Origin: Phycomyces blakesleeanus NRRL 1555(-)
Taxonomy: Eukaryota > Mucoromycota > Mucoromycetes > Mucorales > Phycomycetaceae
Length of the DNA stretch: 64,000 bases
Reading direction: 5' to 3'
Assembly: GCF_001638985.1 (NCBI RefSeq)
Contig: NW_017265187.1
Coordinates: 496,001-560,000, forward strand
A program made the position numbers and the translations under genes. Below the pieces are notes generated by a model. It did no database searches. It was not told the origin of the DNA and saw nothing but the letters and a program-made list of their open reading frames with translations. Shown here one piece after another: positions 11,741-21,916 of this stretch (position 1 is the stretch's first letter; every line of letters begins with the position of its first letter).

Positions 11741-12439
11741 TAAACTAATTTGAGGTACCATATCTTTAATTATGCAAAAAATGACTGCTAAAAAAATCAT
11801 GTGAAATAATGTGAGCTAATTTTTTTTTGTTTACTTGTTTCCTTCTTTTTCTTTTTTTTTCTCATGACTGAAAGGTAAGTTTCAAGCATAATCTAACAAG
11901 ATGATAGTGTCCATCATACCGAACACCCTCAGTAAGTAATATATTTATTATGCCCTACTTCATATTGATACTAATATATATTTTTTATTAGATTCTATGG
12001 AGATTCCAACATGAGATTGTATTAGGAAGTTACTTCAAACTATGCTAAGCTGTCTGTCGTGATATTATAAGGTATCTACTCCTAACATAACTAAACAAGC
12101 AGTCTTTTCCTTTACTTTTGTTAATAACTTTACCCTCATCTCTTTAGGTAAGTCTCATATATCACTGTCTGTCTAGTATAAAAAGGTAATTTACCATATT
12201 ATTTACTTCAAAGGTCATAACACTAATATTTTATTTCTGTTTAATAGTCGTTCTTCTGTACTTTTACCATGTCTATCTCCCAATCTATTGCATAAGAGAG
12301 GCTGCTACACTAGACTAGCTACTAGTATATAGAACGTGTAATCCTAGTACTATTTTTTATTGAAACCAAAATAAAAACATTTTTTGAAACATTTTTTTTG
12401 AAACACATTTTTTGAAACCCTATAATTGCAATTATTGGA
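11741..12439. other. W leader region, no gene seen
   Basis: AT-rich DNA upstream of the W transposase. Several plus-strand GTAAGT and TTTTAG signals occur (for example near 11876 and 11990) but I cannot build an open frame around them. Confidence 0.35.
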
Positions 12440-12466
12440 CCCCCCATTTTTCAGATTTTTTGTATC

Positions 12467-13635
12467 TGTTGTGGTAGTTGAAGTTGAAGAAGTTTTTAAG
12501 AGGAAGAATTGAAGATTTGAGATTAGGAACGAAGATTCGTGAGAACTTGTGTAGGTTTTGTTTATTGAGAAAGGATTTTATATCAAAGTTTGACCAGGTT
12601 CCTACACTGAACTACTACTGCTATTTATATTGTTTTGGATTGGGAAAATTATATGACTGGGGTCGGGTAATCGATCCTATCTGAGCCTTAATCAGAGCAA
12701 CGTGATCTTGGGATAATTAATGTATGATTAATTATATAAATGTGTGTAGTCCCAATGAAGTATTAACATCAAAAGTAAATGTGTTTATGAGTTATAATTA
12801 TGCTTATAATAATTCACTGATGTATCTCATATTATGGTGATATCATCATATGAAATATAATCACTATCATGCATGCTAAACCTGTGTGTTAAATAATAAA
12901 GTAATTGGTAGACACCTTTGACTGTGTTGTGGGGAGAAAATAAAGCAAAATATAATATAGACGAAAGAATTCGTGAGAACTTGTGTAGGTTGTTTATTTC
13001 AAAAGAAAAGTAAAGAATGATAAAATTCGATTGTCTTTCTACACGGAACTATCTACTGATATTTATATGTTTTTCTAATTTGTAATTCAGTGTGTGCTTA
13101 AGTAATCTTTATCACGATGAGTCATCTTCCAGGAGTATTGTTCTTCTGGAAAGATCCGGAAAGACCAATTGATATGATACTTCTCCAGTCAGATCAGTCC
13201 AAGAGTTTTGGTAAAGAAGAGCATTTATGCTATTGGTAATATTTTAGTATTCCGACCCAGATACTCGGGTAATGTTTCATAATATTAGATAGTTGTAGTT
13301 GTAGTCTCTCAATTAAGTATTTGTATAATAAAAGAAATATGTAGATGAAATATAATGATGCCATATATATAATATATATGTATTTGTATATCCCATGTCA
13401 TGGTGATAATAATAAATAATCAATTATATGTATGATGATCTGTGTATTAGATAATATCATAAAGGGAGATCCGTTTGACTGGAATAGCTGAAGATATTAT
13501 TTTATCCTTCAGTCTTACTCTCAGATTCAGCAGTAATCAATACTCATTCACAACAGACTGGAATAGCTGAGGCCTTATATTATTTCCTTCAGACTTATTC
13601 TCAATTACAGCAGTAGTCAATACTCATTTACAACA
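12467..13635 (-). mobile_element. Solo LTR, family LTR-B, split by a nested LTR-A
   Basis: Starts TGTTGTGGTAG, ends CATTTACAACA, flanked by GTATC at 12462-12466 and 13636-13640. After removing LTR-A and one GACTG it is 533 bp. It resembles LTR-A at both ends but is diverged in the middle, so it is a sister family. Orientation is taken from its similarity to the chromovirus LTR. Confidence 0.85.
12925..13555 (-). mobile_element. Solo LTR, family LTR-A (chromovirus), nested in LTR-B
   Basis: 631 bp, the same length as the LTRs of the complete chromovirus at 36621-42950 and highly similar to them in reverse orientation. Starts TGTTGTGGGGAG and ends CATTCACAACA. Perfect GACTG duplications lie at 12920-12924 and 13556-13560. 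Confidence 0.93.
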
Positions 13636-13644
13636 GTATCCATC

Positions 13645-13844
13645 CTTTTTTCCATTCATGGTAAATTTGAGCGGACACTTCATATTCTGCTTTAGAAAAT
13701 TTTAGTCAGGCCAGCTTTAAATCTAGCTTGGACATTAAGTTTAAAAAAATCTCAGTGGGTGTGTTATTTTACTATTTAAATACCCGCTTTCCAAATTTTA
13801 ATCTGAATCCGAATCCTAAGAGATAATGAAACCCCCTAATATTT
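13645..13844. other. Spacer between W and pogo copy 1
   Basis: 200 bp with the short inverted match to 3115-3170 at 13790-13838. A stretch near 13673 (GAGCGGACACTTCATATT) resembles the end of the Y element (CTAGCGGACATTTAATACT) and may be a relic. No gene. Confidence 0.35.
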
Positions 13845-14486
13845 TTTAATAGAGAAAAATATAGCAAGTAATGATTTGATATGCTTCAATCCTCTATTTA
13901 AATTCATTCTAGTTAAATATAACCCCTGGCTGCATTGCTGTTTTCTACCCCCCTGTCTTGTAACAAATTATTGTTTCAAATTCTTATTCAATCAAATAAT
14001 AACAGCTTTTTGGTATGCTTTTAGCTTATTATATAATGCTTATCTAATATCATTTTCAATTTTTTTGATACTTTAATGAAAGCTATTAAATACAGAACTA
14101 AACAATAAATATGAGCAAAAAAATGTTTTTGGCTAGAGCATCTCCAGCAGTAGCATTTCTATTAGCATTAATTTAAGTGCTTATAAGCCACATCTGAGAG
14201 TTAAATCAGTAAAAATATTGAGGGTAAAATATCAGTAGTATAATAAAAAGAAACATTTAGATAATTATATTATCTGGTATAGTCTTCTTCACTAGTAACA
14301 TTCATTATTATTAGATATTTTTCTTTCATACTTAATATAAAAAATACAAGTTAAATGTTCTCAAGACTATTAACTTTGTAGTGAGCATAATTTTTGTGAG
14401 TTTTTGTAAGTGTTGCTATATACTATTATTCGATTTTAAAAAAAATAACAAAGAAAAATGATTTAAATGCTCGGCAAATTTTTAAA

Positions 14487-17068
14487 ATGAGCATCTATTT
14501 CCATGCTCAAGGTCATAAAAATCATGGGGCATGTAAATACATGCTGTCAGAAATGCTATTGTTGCATACCATTTTTTTGAAAAGCATTTACAAAGAGTAC
14601 TTAAATCGGAAAAAACTAAATTTAAATGCTACTGGTGCAAATGCTTTTAATATTGCAAATCACCTTGAGATTTGTGATATGAAAAAGAAAAAGTCATCTA
14701 TAAGTAACTCTCAATTGGCTGAGTGGGCAAAGGAAATCTTTAGCTTTCAGAAAGCTTCTGATATTTCTACAATCTCAAAGATTTTGAAGAGAGGAGATCA
14801 AAGCTTGATAATGCAAGCCGACGTAAAGAACAGAAAGTGCATTAGAAAGAGAAAATGATCTGTATGTAATATATCTCAACATTATACATTTTTGCTTTAT
14901 ACAAAAAATAAAATTAACATTATTATGTTGACACATAACTATAGCAAATTGAAGAAGCAGTGATTCTTTGGATCAACATTGCTGAAAATAATCAGATCTT
15001 TATCACTTGAGAATTGATTAAAACAAAATCTACTATTTTTGCTGAAAGAATAAGTGTTAAAGATTTTAACATTTCTCAAGGCTGGATGGAGAAGTTTGGA
15101 AAGCGTCATTGTATCAAAATGGATCGAATTTATGGTGAGGCTGGTTCAACAGACATAGAGTTGCTTCAGATTGACAAGACTGCTATCAAAGAGAAGATAG
15201 AGAGTTATAGTGCTTGTAACATCTATAACTTTAATGAAGCCGCACTTTTCTATGCCATCTCACCAAGAACAACTATTTCCCACCAGAAATTTTCTGGTTG
15301 GAAGGAAAATAAAAAGCAGCTTACAGTAGACTTTTTATGCAATGCCAATGGAACAGACAAGTAGTCTGATATATTTATGATTGGTCATATAACAAGACCA
15401 AGCTGTTTTAACAAAAACAACAAAACACAAAAGGTAGTAGATCATGGATTTTCTATATATCATTACAACAGTAATGTCTGGATGACACAATAAATCTTTC
15501 ATGTTTTCCTTCATCACTTTGATCATTCAATAAAAGCGCAAAACCACAAAGTGTTTTTGATCCTCAATACTTTCTCTGGCCATATAGTAGATTATGTGCC
15601 TACAAATGTTGAGCTTCTTTTTCTGCCTCCAAACACCATGTCCCACTGTCAGCCATTGGATAGTAGTATTATTCGGGCTTTTAAGACTTATTTCAAGCAT
15701 AAACAGTATGCAAGGACATATCCGTATGTTAGCATGATTCGAAATGACCAACAAGATAAGATTGGGGCCATTGATAAAATCTTTGAAATTGATCAATTGT
15801 GGGCAATGATATAAATAAGAGAGACTTGAGAATCTGTCTCAGCAAAGACTTTTGAGAACTGCTGGATTGCAATAATCTTTTGCTTCATTGAAGACAAAGA
15901 TAGTGAAGGTAGTAGTAAAGCAATTTATTGGTTCTAATAGTAGTATAATCTTTCAATTCCACTTTCTTAATATTCTAAATATAATCTATAGATGTAAACC
16001 AGACTATAATTCAGCAAAGTCTGGTCAAGAGTTTGGATGAAACTCTAGACAAGATTGCCAGATCAGATCTTCTGTCTGTTGAAGATTGTCCGACCAGCAA
16101 ATCAGATTCACTCTATTAAAGATAATGCACTCATAGAGTGATCAATAACAATGAGACTGCTGATATTGTCATGTAAGAGTATGACGCAGACAACAATGCA
16201 GTCTAATGTGAATGAGTATTGATTACTGCTGAATTTAAGAGTAAGACTGAAGGATAAAATAATATCTTCAGCTATTCCAGTCAAACGGATCTGCCTTTAT
16301 GATATTATCTAATACACAGATCATCATACACATAATTGATTATTTATTATTATTACCATGACATAGAATATACAAATACATATACATTATATATATGGTA
16401 CCATTATATTTCATTTACATATTTCTTTTATTAGACAAATACTTAATTGAGAGACTACAACTACAACTATTTAATATTATGAAACATTATCTGAGTGTCT
16501 GGGTTGGAATAGTAAAATATAACCAATAGCATAAATGCTCTTCTTTACCAAAACTCTTGGACTGATCTGACTGGAGAAGTATCATATCAATTGGTCTTTT
16601 CAGATCTTTCCAGAAGAACAATACTCCTGGAAGATGACTCATCGTAATAAAGATTACTTAAGCACACACTGAATTACAAATTAGAAAAACATATAAAAAT
16701 CAGTAGATAGTTCTGTGTAGAAAAACAATCGAATTTGATCATTCTTTACTTTTCTTTTGGAAATAAACAACCTATACAAGTTCTCACAAATTCTTTTGTC
16801 TATATTATATTTTGCTTTATTTTCTCTCTACAACACAGCCAACAACAACAGCAATGAAGAAATTGCTGAAGTAGAATCAGCAGTTCCTTTTAAGAAAACA
16901 TATTCTGCTTCAGAAACATTTGAGTGTGTTTGCTCACTTTTAGATATCTTGGGAGATGATAATATTAATAAAGACTTTTTTTATAAGGTTGAAGGCCTTT
17001 GTAACAAGTTTCAGAAAACTGTGAACTCAAAGCAAACTAAAGTCACTAGCTTCTTCAAGTCTTTTTAA
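14487..17068 (+). pseudogene. pogo/Tigger-type transposase (DDE_1), broken
   Basis: Fragments in order: HTH region (14650-14858, QLAEWAKEIFSFQKASDIST), CENP-B-like second HTH (15014-15200, SQGWMEKFGKRHCIKMDRI), catalytic core (15210-15900) and the C-terminal tail (16847-17068). The first catalytic Asp is Asn here (YNFNEAALFY near 15233), the second is also Asn (LILNTFSGH near 15563), while the third survives (QPLDSS near 15653). Additional stops occur, for example TGA for Trp near 15008. A solo LTR-A splits the tail. Compare copy 2, in which a different subset of the three Asp residues is lost. Confidence 0.85.
16204..16835 (+). mobile_element. Solo LTR, family LTR-A, in pogo copy 1
   Basis: 632 bp, similar along its length to the chromovirus LTR in direct orientation. 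Flanks are CAGTC (16199-16203) and CAGCC (16836-16840), a 5-bp TSD with one transition. In pogo copy 2 the same coding stretch is uninterrupted. Confidence 0.88.
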
Positions 17069-17321
17069 AATGTATTCTTTTTAAAATAAAATAAAAACAA
17101 CTTTCTATCAGAAATATATTTTTCTTTATGATGCTATTGGACTTAAGTATCTATGTTATTGCATTTGTTTCAATTTCTTCCTTGAAATTTTTTTATATGT
17201 AATAATTATTAAATCTCCGCTAAATGTAGGAAAAAATGTGTGCTCCTAAAGCTTGGCCACTTTCTTGATCACATGACTTTCCATTTTAAAATAAATATTT
17301 TCATGTACTGCCTATGGGAGC
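17069..17321. other. Pogo copy 1 trailer and an unassigned piece
   Basis: 17069-17120 still matches pogo copy 2. From about 17120 to 17321 the sequence matches nothing else I recognise in the window; it is the left flank of LTR-C copy 2. No gene. Confidence 0.4.
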
Positions 17322-17864
17322 TGTGATATTTCAGGTACAAAACAATAGAAAAATAAAATATTTGATAATAGAGATGTATAGAAATACTTTGAGACTGTAT
17401 ATTAGTTGTCTTTATTCATAAATAAAAAGTGTCTCTTTTTATAAGAAAACACAATCTGCTCTTGTCATTACGTCTTAGTTTTTTAAGGCTTTCTTCCTTT
17501 ACTATATTTGGTTATTAGAGTGTATTTACTGCTTAACTAGTGTTGGTGTTACAATTATGACATCAAGTCATAAATCGTACTTCTTTAGCTCTTAGCTATT
17601 CTTTTCTCTTTTATACTAGAGCTTTAGGACTTCCTACTAAATTAGCTCTATATTGATCTGACACAGTTTACCTGGCAGTATGATATAATTATCTTAACAA
17701 TCTTTAAGATATTATCTACAGTACTAACTATAATAATTATTGAGCTAATTACTTAATTGTTTATATATATTTTATACTGACAAGATGATAGCTACTATGC
17801 TATCCCAATATGAATATGCTTTTATATGTGATAAATCTAACATCAGAGTGTCTGGATCACCACA
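17322..17864. mobile_element. LTR-C copy 2 (inverted relative to the copy at 2491)
   Basis: 543 bp, the same length as LTR-C copy 1 in reverse orientation, with scattered transitions. Starts TGTGATATTTCAGG and ends GGATCACCACA. Its right end abuts an internal position of an LTR-A, and the left flank is unrelated, so no TSD is left. Confidence 0.85.
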
Positions 17865-18318
17865 GTAATCTTTATCACAATGAGTCATCTTCCAGAAGTA
17901 TTATTCTTCTGGAAAGATCTGGAAAGACCAATTGATATGATACTTCTCTAGTCAGATCAGTCCAAGAGTTTTGGTAAAGAAGAGCATTTATGCTATTGAT
18001 AATATTTTACTATTCTGACTCAGAAACTCAGATAATGTTTCATAATATTAAATAGTTGTAGTTGTAATCTCTCAATTAAATATTTGTCTAATAAAAGAAA
18101 TATGTAGACAAAATATAATGGTGCCATATATATAATGTATATGAATTTGTATATCTCATGTTATAGTAATAATAATAAATAATCAATTATGTATATAATG
18201 ATCTGTGTATTAGATAATATCATAAAGGGAGATCCGTTTTACTAGAATAGCTAAGGATATTATTTTATCCTTCAGTCTTACTCTCAGATTCAGCAGTAAT
18301 CAATACTTATTCACAACA
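17865..18318 (-). mobile_element. Truncated LTR-A fragment
   Basis: 454 bp matching 13102-13555, the last 454 bp of the reverse-oriented solo LTR-A. The first 177 bp are missing exactly where LTR-C ends, consistent with LTR-C having inserted at GTAAT in an LTR-A and the left half then being lost. Confidence 0.85.
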
Positions 18319-20835
18319 GCGGTATTCGAAGTTAATAACTGAGAAAGAGAAATATTGGCCTTAGATTATTCATTTCTTATGGCAGACTACAAGAATCGAT
18401 CCCCTAATATAGTAAAATTGTGTAACACGACAGAGTATAGAAACAATAATTTTTTATGTGACTTAGTTTTGATTTAAGATTACCCTCAAAGCACTTCTTT
18501 TACTTCTTCCAAAACAAACTTTATTATAAGATGGGTTGTAAAAGTGCTCACTCTAAAATTGTTTTTAAGTGTACTCAAATCAATGGTGAAAAGTTTTGTA
18601 TTGAATCCACAGTTATATCTAGTGTTACCAAAAATACACCTGCAGAGAATGAACTTTCAGAAGAACATTTTGTAGAGGAGAACAACTGGGAACTTCTCAA
18701 TTTGGACATAGATATGATGATTGACTGTTGTAACAAAAGCTTTTTGATATGGATACCTGACGCAGGAAAAGACTTGTGAGCACTTTACAGAAGAAACTCT
18801 GCAACCTCAATGAAAAGACAAAAGAGAAAAGCAAAGGAAGAACTTAAAGCAAGCAAAGACAAAAAGGTCAGAACACTTGCTGATTTTGGTTTTGCAGTCC
18901 CTGCTCTACCAGATGTATTGGTAGCCAAGCCTCTGGTTGTACAAAAACCAAACAAGGATCAAATAAATAAAAAACTTCGTGCTACTTTTGAGTTACTTTC
19001 TGAAAAAGTAAACTCTCAATTGGTTTCAAACAGTGATATGAACCAATCCTTCTATTTCAAAACCAGCAAGTATATCACTGTAAAAGACTATATAAGATAA
19101 CTTTTGGATGACACTAAAAAGATTGAAGCATCTAAAAGAGCAGCAGAGATTCTTTAGAACTAACCTTCCAGGTTCTGTAGAGAAACAGTTTGTGCTTGGG
19201 CAAAAGAACTTCTTGAGTTTGGAAGAATTTCAGAACACTAACAAGGGAAAGACACTAAGCGCCCATATATTGTTAATGACAAAGACCTAAAGAAAAAGAT
19301 GCTGGTTTGGCTCCGTGCCCAGAAACCAGAAAGAAGAACAGTCATTGAGCTGAAGAAGTATCTTAACAAGACCCTTTTCCCTGCGTGCCTGCATGTAAAA
19401 GGAAACACTGCCACTAGTACGGCGTGGAAATGTATGAGAGCATGGGGGTATGTCCACCATAAGAATAATTAAGATATTTATTTTGATGGACATGAGAGAG
19501 CTGATGTTGTCAAATATTGTCATGTATGAGCAAAAAGAATGATGACATACAAGGAGTATATGTCAGACTTTATGGGCAAAAATGAAGAGATTGAGATATC
19601 ACCTCTTCTTTTAGAAAACCAGAAGAAGCTAGTGATGGTAACTCATGACAAGTCCACCTTCTATGCCCACGATGGAAAGGTGGACATGTGGCTTGAGAAA
19701 GGTGAAAGATATATTCGTAAAAAGGGTCAGGGTTGTGCTCTTATAGTGAGCAAGCTCCAGTGTGCTTGCCACGGCACCATGCGAGTGTAGGGATAAGTCT
19801 CCTGTAGAATCTTTAGTGTTAGTGCTGCGTATGAAAGTTACTGGACAAGCAAAGACATGCTTGACCAGCTGAAGAACCATGCTATCCCTCTGTTCAAAAG
19901 CTTGCATGAGGGATGCACTGGTGTCTTTATTTTCGATCAAAGCAGCAATCACAAAGTATATGCCACGGATGTCTTGGTTGCTACCCACATGATTCTAAAG
20001 CCAAAGGTCGTTTCTGAAAATGACAAGTTCGTTTTCAAAGATACAACGTTTTTGAAGGATGGATGTATCATCCCTCAATTGTTTTATGAGACAGTCTTTG
20101 AAGTTGGAAGGAAAAGAAAGGGGTCAGTGGAGAAGAGACAGTTTGTTGGCGTCCAGCAGATCCTTCAGAAGCATGGACTGTAGATGGAACTCGATCCATC
20201 CAATCTTTCTAGAAGATGAAGAATGAACTGCAATAGAGAAGAAGCAGAGAACCACTGTTGCTGTGCCTGTTACCTCTTGACCTCTCAGCCCGACTTTTCT
20301 GGACAGAAGACAGCTATTTAAGAGGTGGTGGAAGAGGCAGATCACATATTTGAGCTGTACCCCAAGTTCCATTGTGAATGCAATTGGATCGAGTATTACT
20401 AGGGTGCAGCCACACGTGTGGCTTGCCTAAACTGCGATTATTCTTTCAAGTCATTAGAAAAGAATCTCACGTCTTTCTTGGACAGTGCCTCTCCTGTGGC
20501 TGGTTCTCCTTCCATGATCAAGAGATTTTATAAAAAGACTTGGAGATATATTGAAGCTTACAGCAAGTTTTTGGATGCTAAGGATGCTGATGCTGAGGTG
20601 AAGAAATTCATCTTAAGAATAAGTAAATCTCACTGCAGCATTGGTATCCATGATTAAAAATAATAAAAAAATAAAAATTTATAATTTATAATATAAAATG
20701 CAATGTCTATGTATAAATTTCAATATTTTGGATTTTTTCTTAAAGTCTAGCGGTCTTTCAATAGTGCTTTTTGCAATCGGTGTTTTAAATAAGAAAGTTG
20801 GCCCTAAATCCAAAATTTCTGATTTAAAAGAAAAT
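18319..20835 (+). mobile_element. DNA transposon Y, copy 1
   Basis: Coding similarity to 34365-36422 (opposite strand) extends from about 18780 to beyond the stop at 20657; the shared 3' tail runs to about 20810. Termini are not resolved. The block interrupts pogo copy 1, whose sequence resumes at about 20836. Confidence 0.65.
18531..20657 (+). pseudogene. Y transposase (DDE type, IS630/Tc1-like signature), broken
   Basis: Open pieces at 18531-18779, 18810-19100, 19539-19790, 19857-20183 and 20418-20657 form one protein related to a widespread fungal DDE family. The first Asp is in VTHDKSTFYAHD (about 19650), the second in VFIFDQSSNH (about 19935), and the Glu in CNWIEYY (about 20380), where the following Trp codon is TAG. 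Further stops: TGA near 18776, TAG after HGL near 20180, TAA near 20320. The [NS]xIExxW context of the Glu is like IS630/Tc1/mariner; exact family not named. Copy 2 shares the nonsense codons near 20180, 20320 and 20390. Confidence 0.8.
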
Positions 20836-21311
20836 ACATCATAATAAAAACTTTTATAAAAAACAAAACGAATTAGAATTATATTTATATTTTTCAAGTG
20901 AATAATCTTTACTAAACAATTAATAAATGAAGCTTTATAAAAATATAGCACACATAGTCTTATTTTATTTCTGAAAAAAATGAAAAAAAAAATTTAGAAA
21001 AATTAAGCTAGATGACAACTTAATAACCCAGTGTTTGGTATGAAAACTTAACTTACTTGACATTGATGTCAATTAAAAAATCATAAAAAGTTTGAATTAA
21101 AAAAAATTTAAACCAAACTTTAACTATATTGCTCTCATATGATTGGCTAATTTTTTTTCCTTAAGAATTCAAGGCCAAAAATTTTTGTGAAAGTGAAATT
21201 AATGAGAATCATGAAAGTTAAGCCCTATTTTTTAAGTTATGTCTTCAGAGCCTTGAAATTATTGAAGCATGAAATTAAAGGGGCATTAAATTATCAATGG
21301 ACCACTGTAAA
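20836..21311 (+). mobile_element. 3' end of pogo copy 1
   Basis: Aligns with the trailer of copy 2 (rc of about 24964-25440). The outermost bases GGACCACTG correspond to the copy 2 TIR but several subterminal positions have changed. Confidence 0.8.
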
Positions 21312-21916
21312 GCCAAAGAAAAAATATAAAAAGTAAACTAACAAAAATAAGCTTGCTCTAATATAAGAGTACCCAAATCTCTACATGACTGCTTGTCCAG
21401 AGTATCTGTCCAAAAGAACTCGTATACAATTATCAAAAGAATAAACTTGTTATTAAGCTGTGTCTGTTATTTGGCTATATAATTTAAAATGTTCTTCATA
21501 CCTCTGCAAACTCTTACAACAAATCTTACATATATGTTTTCTTTAGCATATTATTGACGTAGTAAACACATTAGATTATTCTTTTGATATACTTATTTTA
21601 ATAAAATAAGCTCAAATACAAATAAATGTAACATAAATTTTCTTAAATACTAGTAAAATCTTAGAAATAAAACATAATATATAAAGAAAATATTAAAATA
21701 AATATTGTATTGACCAATTATTCTTAAAAATGTATGTTAATAAGATTATTATGATTGTTTTTTCTCTCTTATCACAACTATTGTCTCCCTATTCTAAGTT
21801 GATGAATAATTTAAACACCAATATAACAATTTTGCTACTTTTGATATACATTATTTAAAGCCAGATAGCAAGCTCTCTAATGATTGGAAGGAGGTGTACA
21901 TGATGAGAAAAATCTA
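21312..21916. other. AT-rich spacer, no gene seen
   Basis: About 600 bp between the end of pogo copy 1 and the start of Z copy 2. No open frame or repeat recognised. Confidence 0.5.

Larger units (their letters stand above)
8274..13644 (-). mobile_element. DNA transposon W, relative of Z, with nested LTR insertions
   Basis: The left end (8274-8300: GATGGTACAAAAATCTG, AAATGGGGGG) is inversely similar to the right end (12440-12466 plus 13641-13644 after removing LTR-B: CCCCCCATTTTTCAG, ATTTTTTGTATCCATC). These look like imperfect TIRs of about 27 bp, but no TSD is evident. The transposase inside is on the minus strand and aligns with that of Z. LTR-B and LTR-A sit in the right end. Confidence 0.6.
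13845..21311 (+). mobile_element. pogo/Tigger element copy 1, fragmented by insertions
   Basis: 13845-17120 and 20836-21311 align with pogo copy 2 (24964-27837, opposite strand). The right end finishes GGACCACTGTAA, a diverged form of the copy 2 terminus. The left terminus is missing. LTR-A (16204-16835) and a ~3.7-kb block (17120-20835: LTR-C, LTR-A fragment, Y copy 1) interrupt it. Confidence 0.75.
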
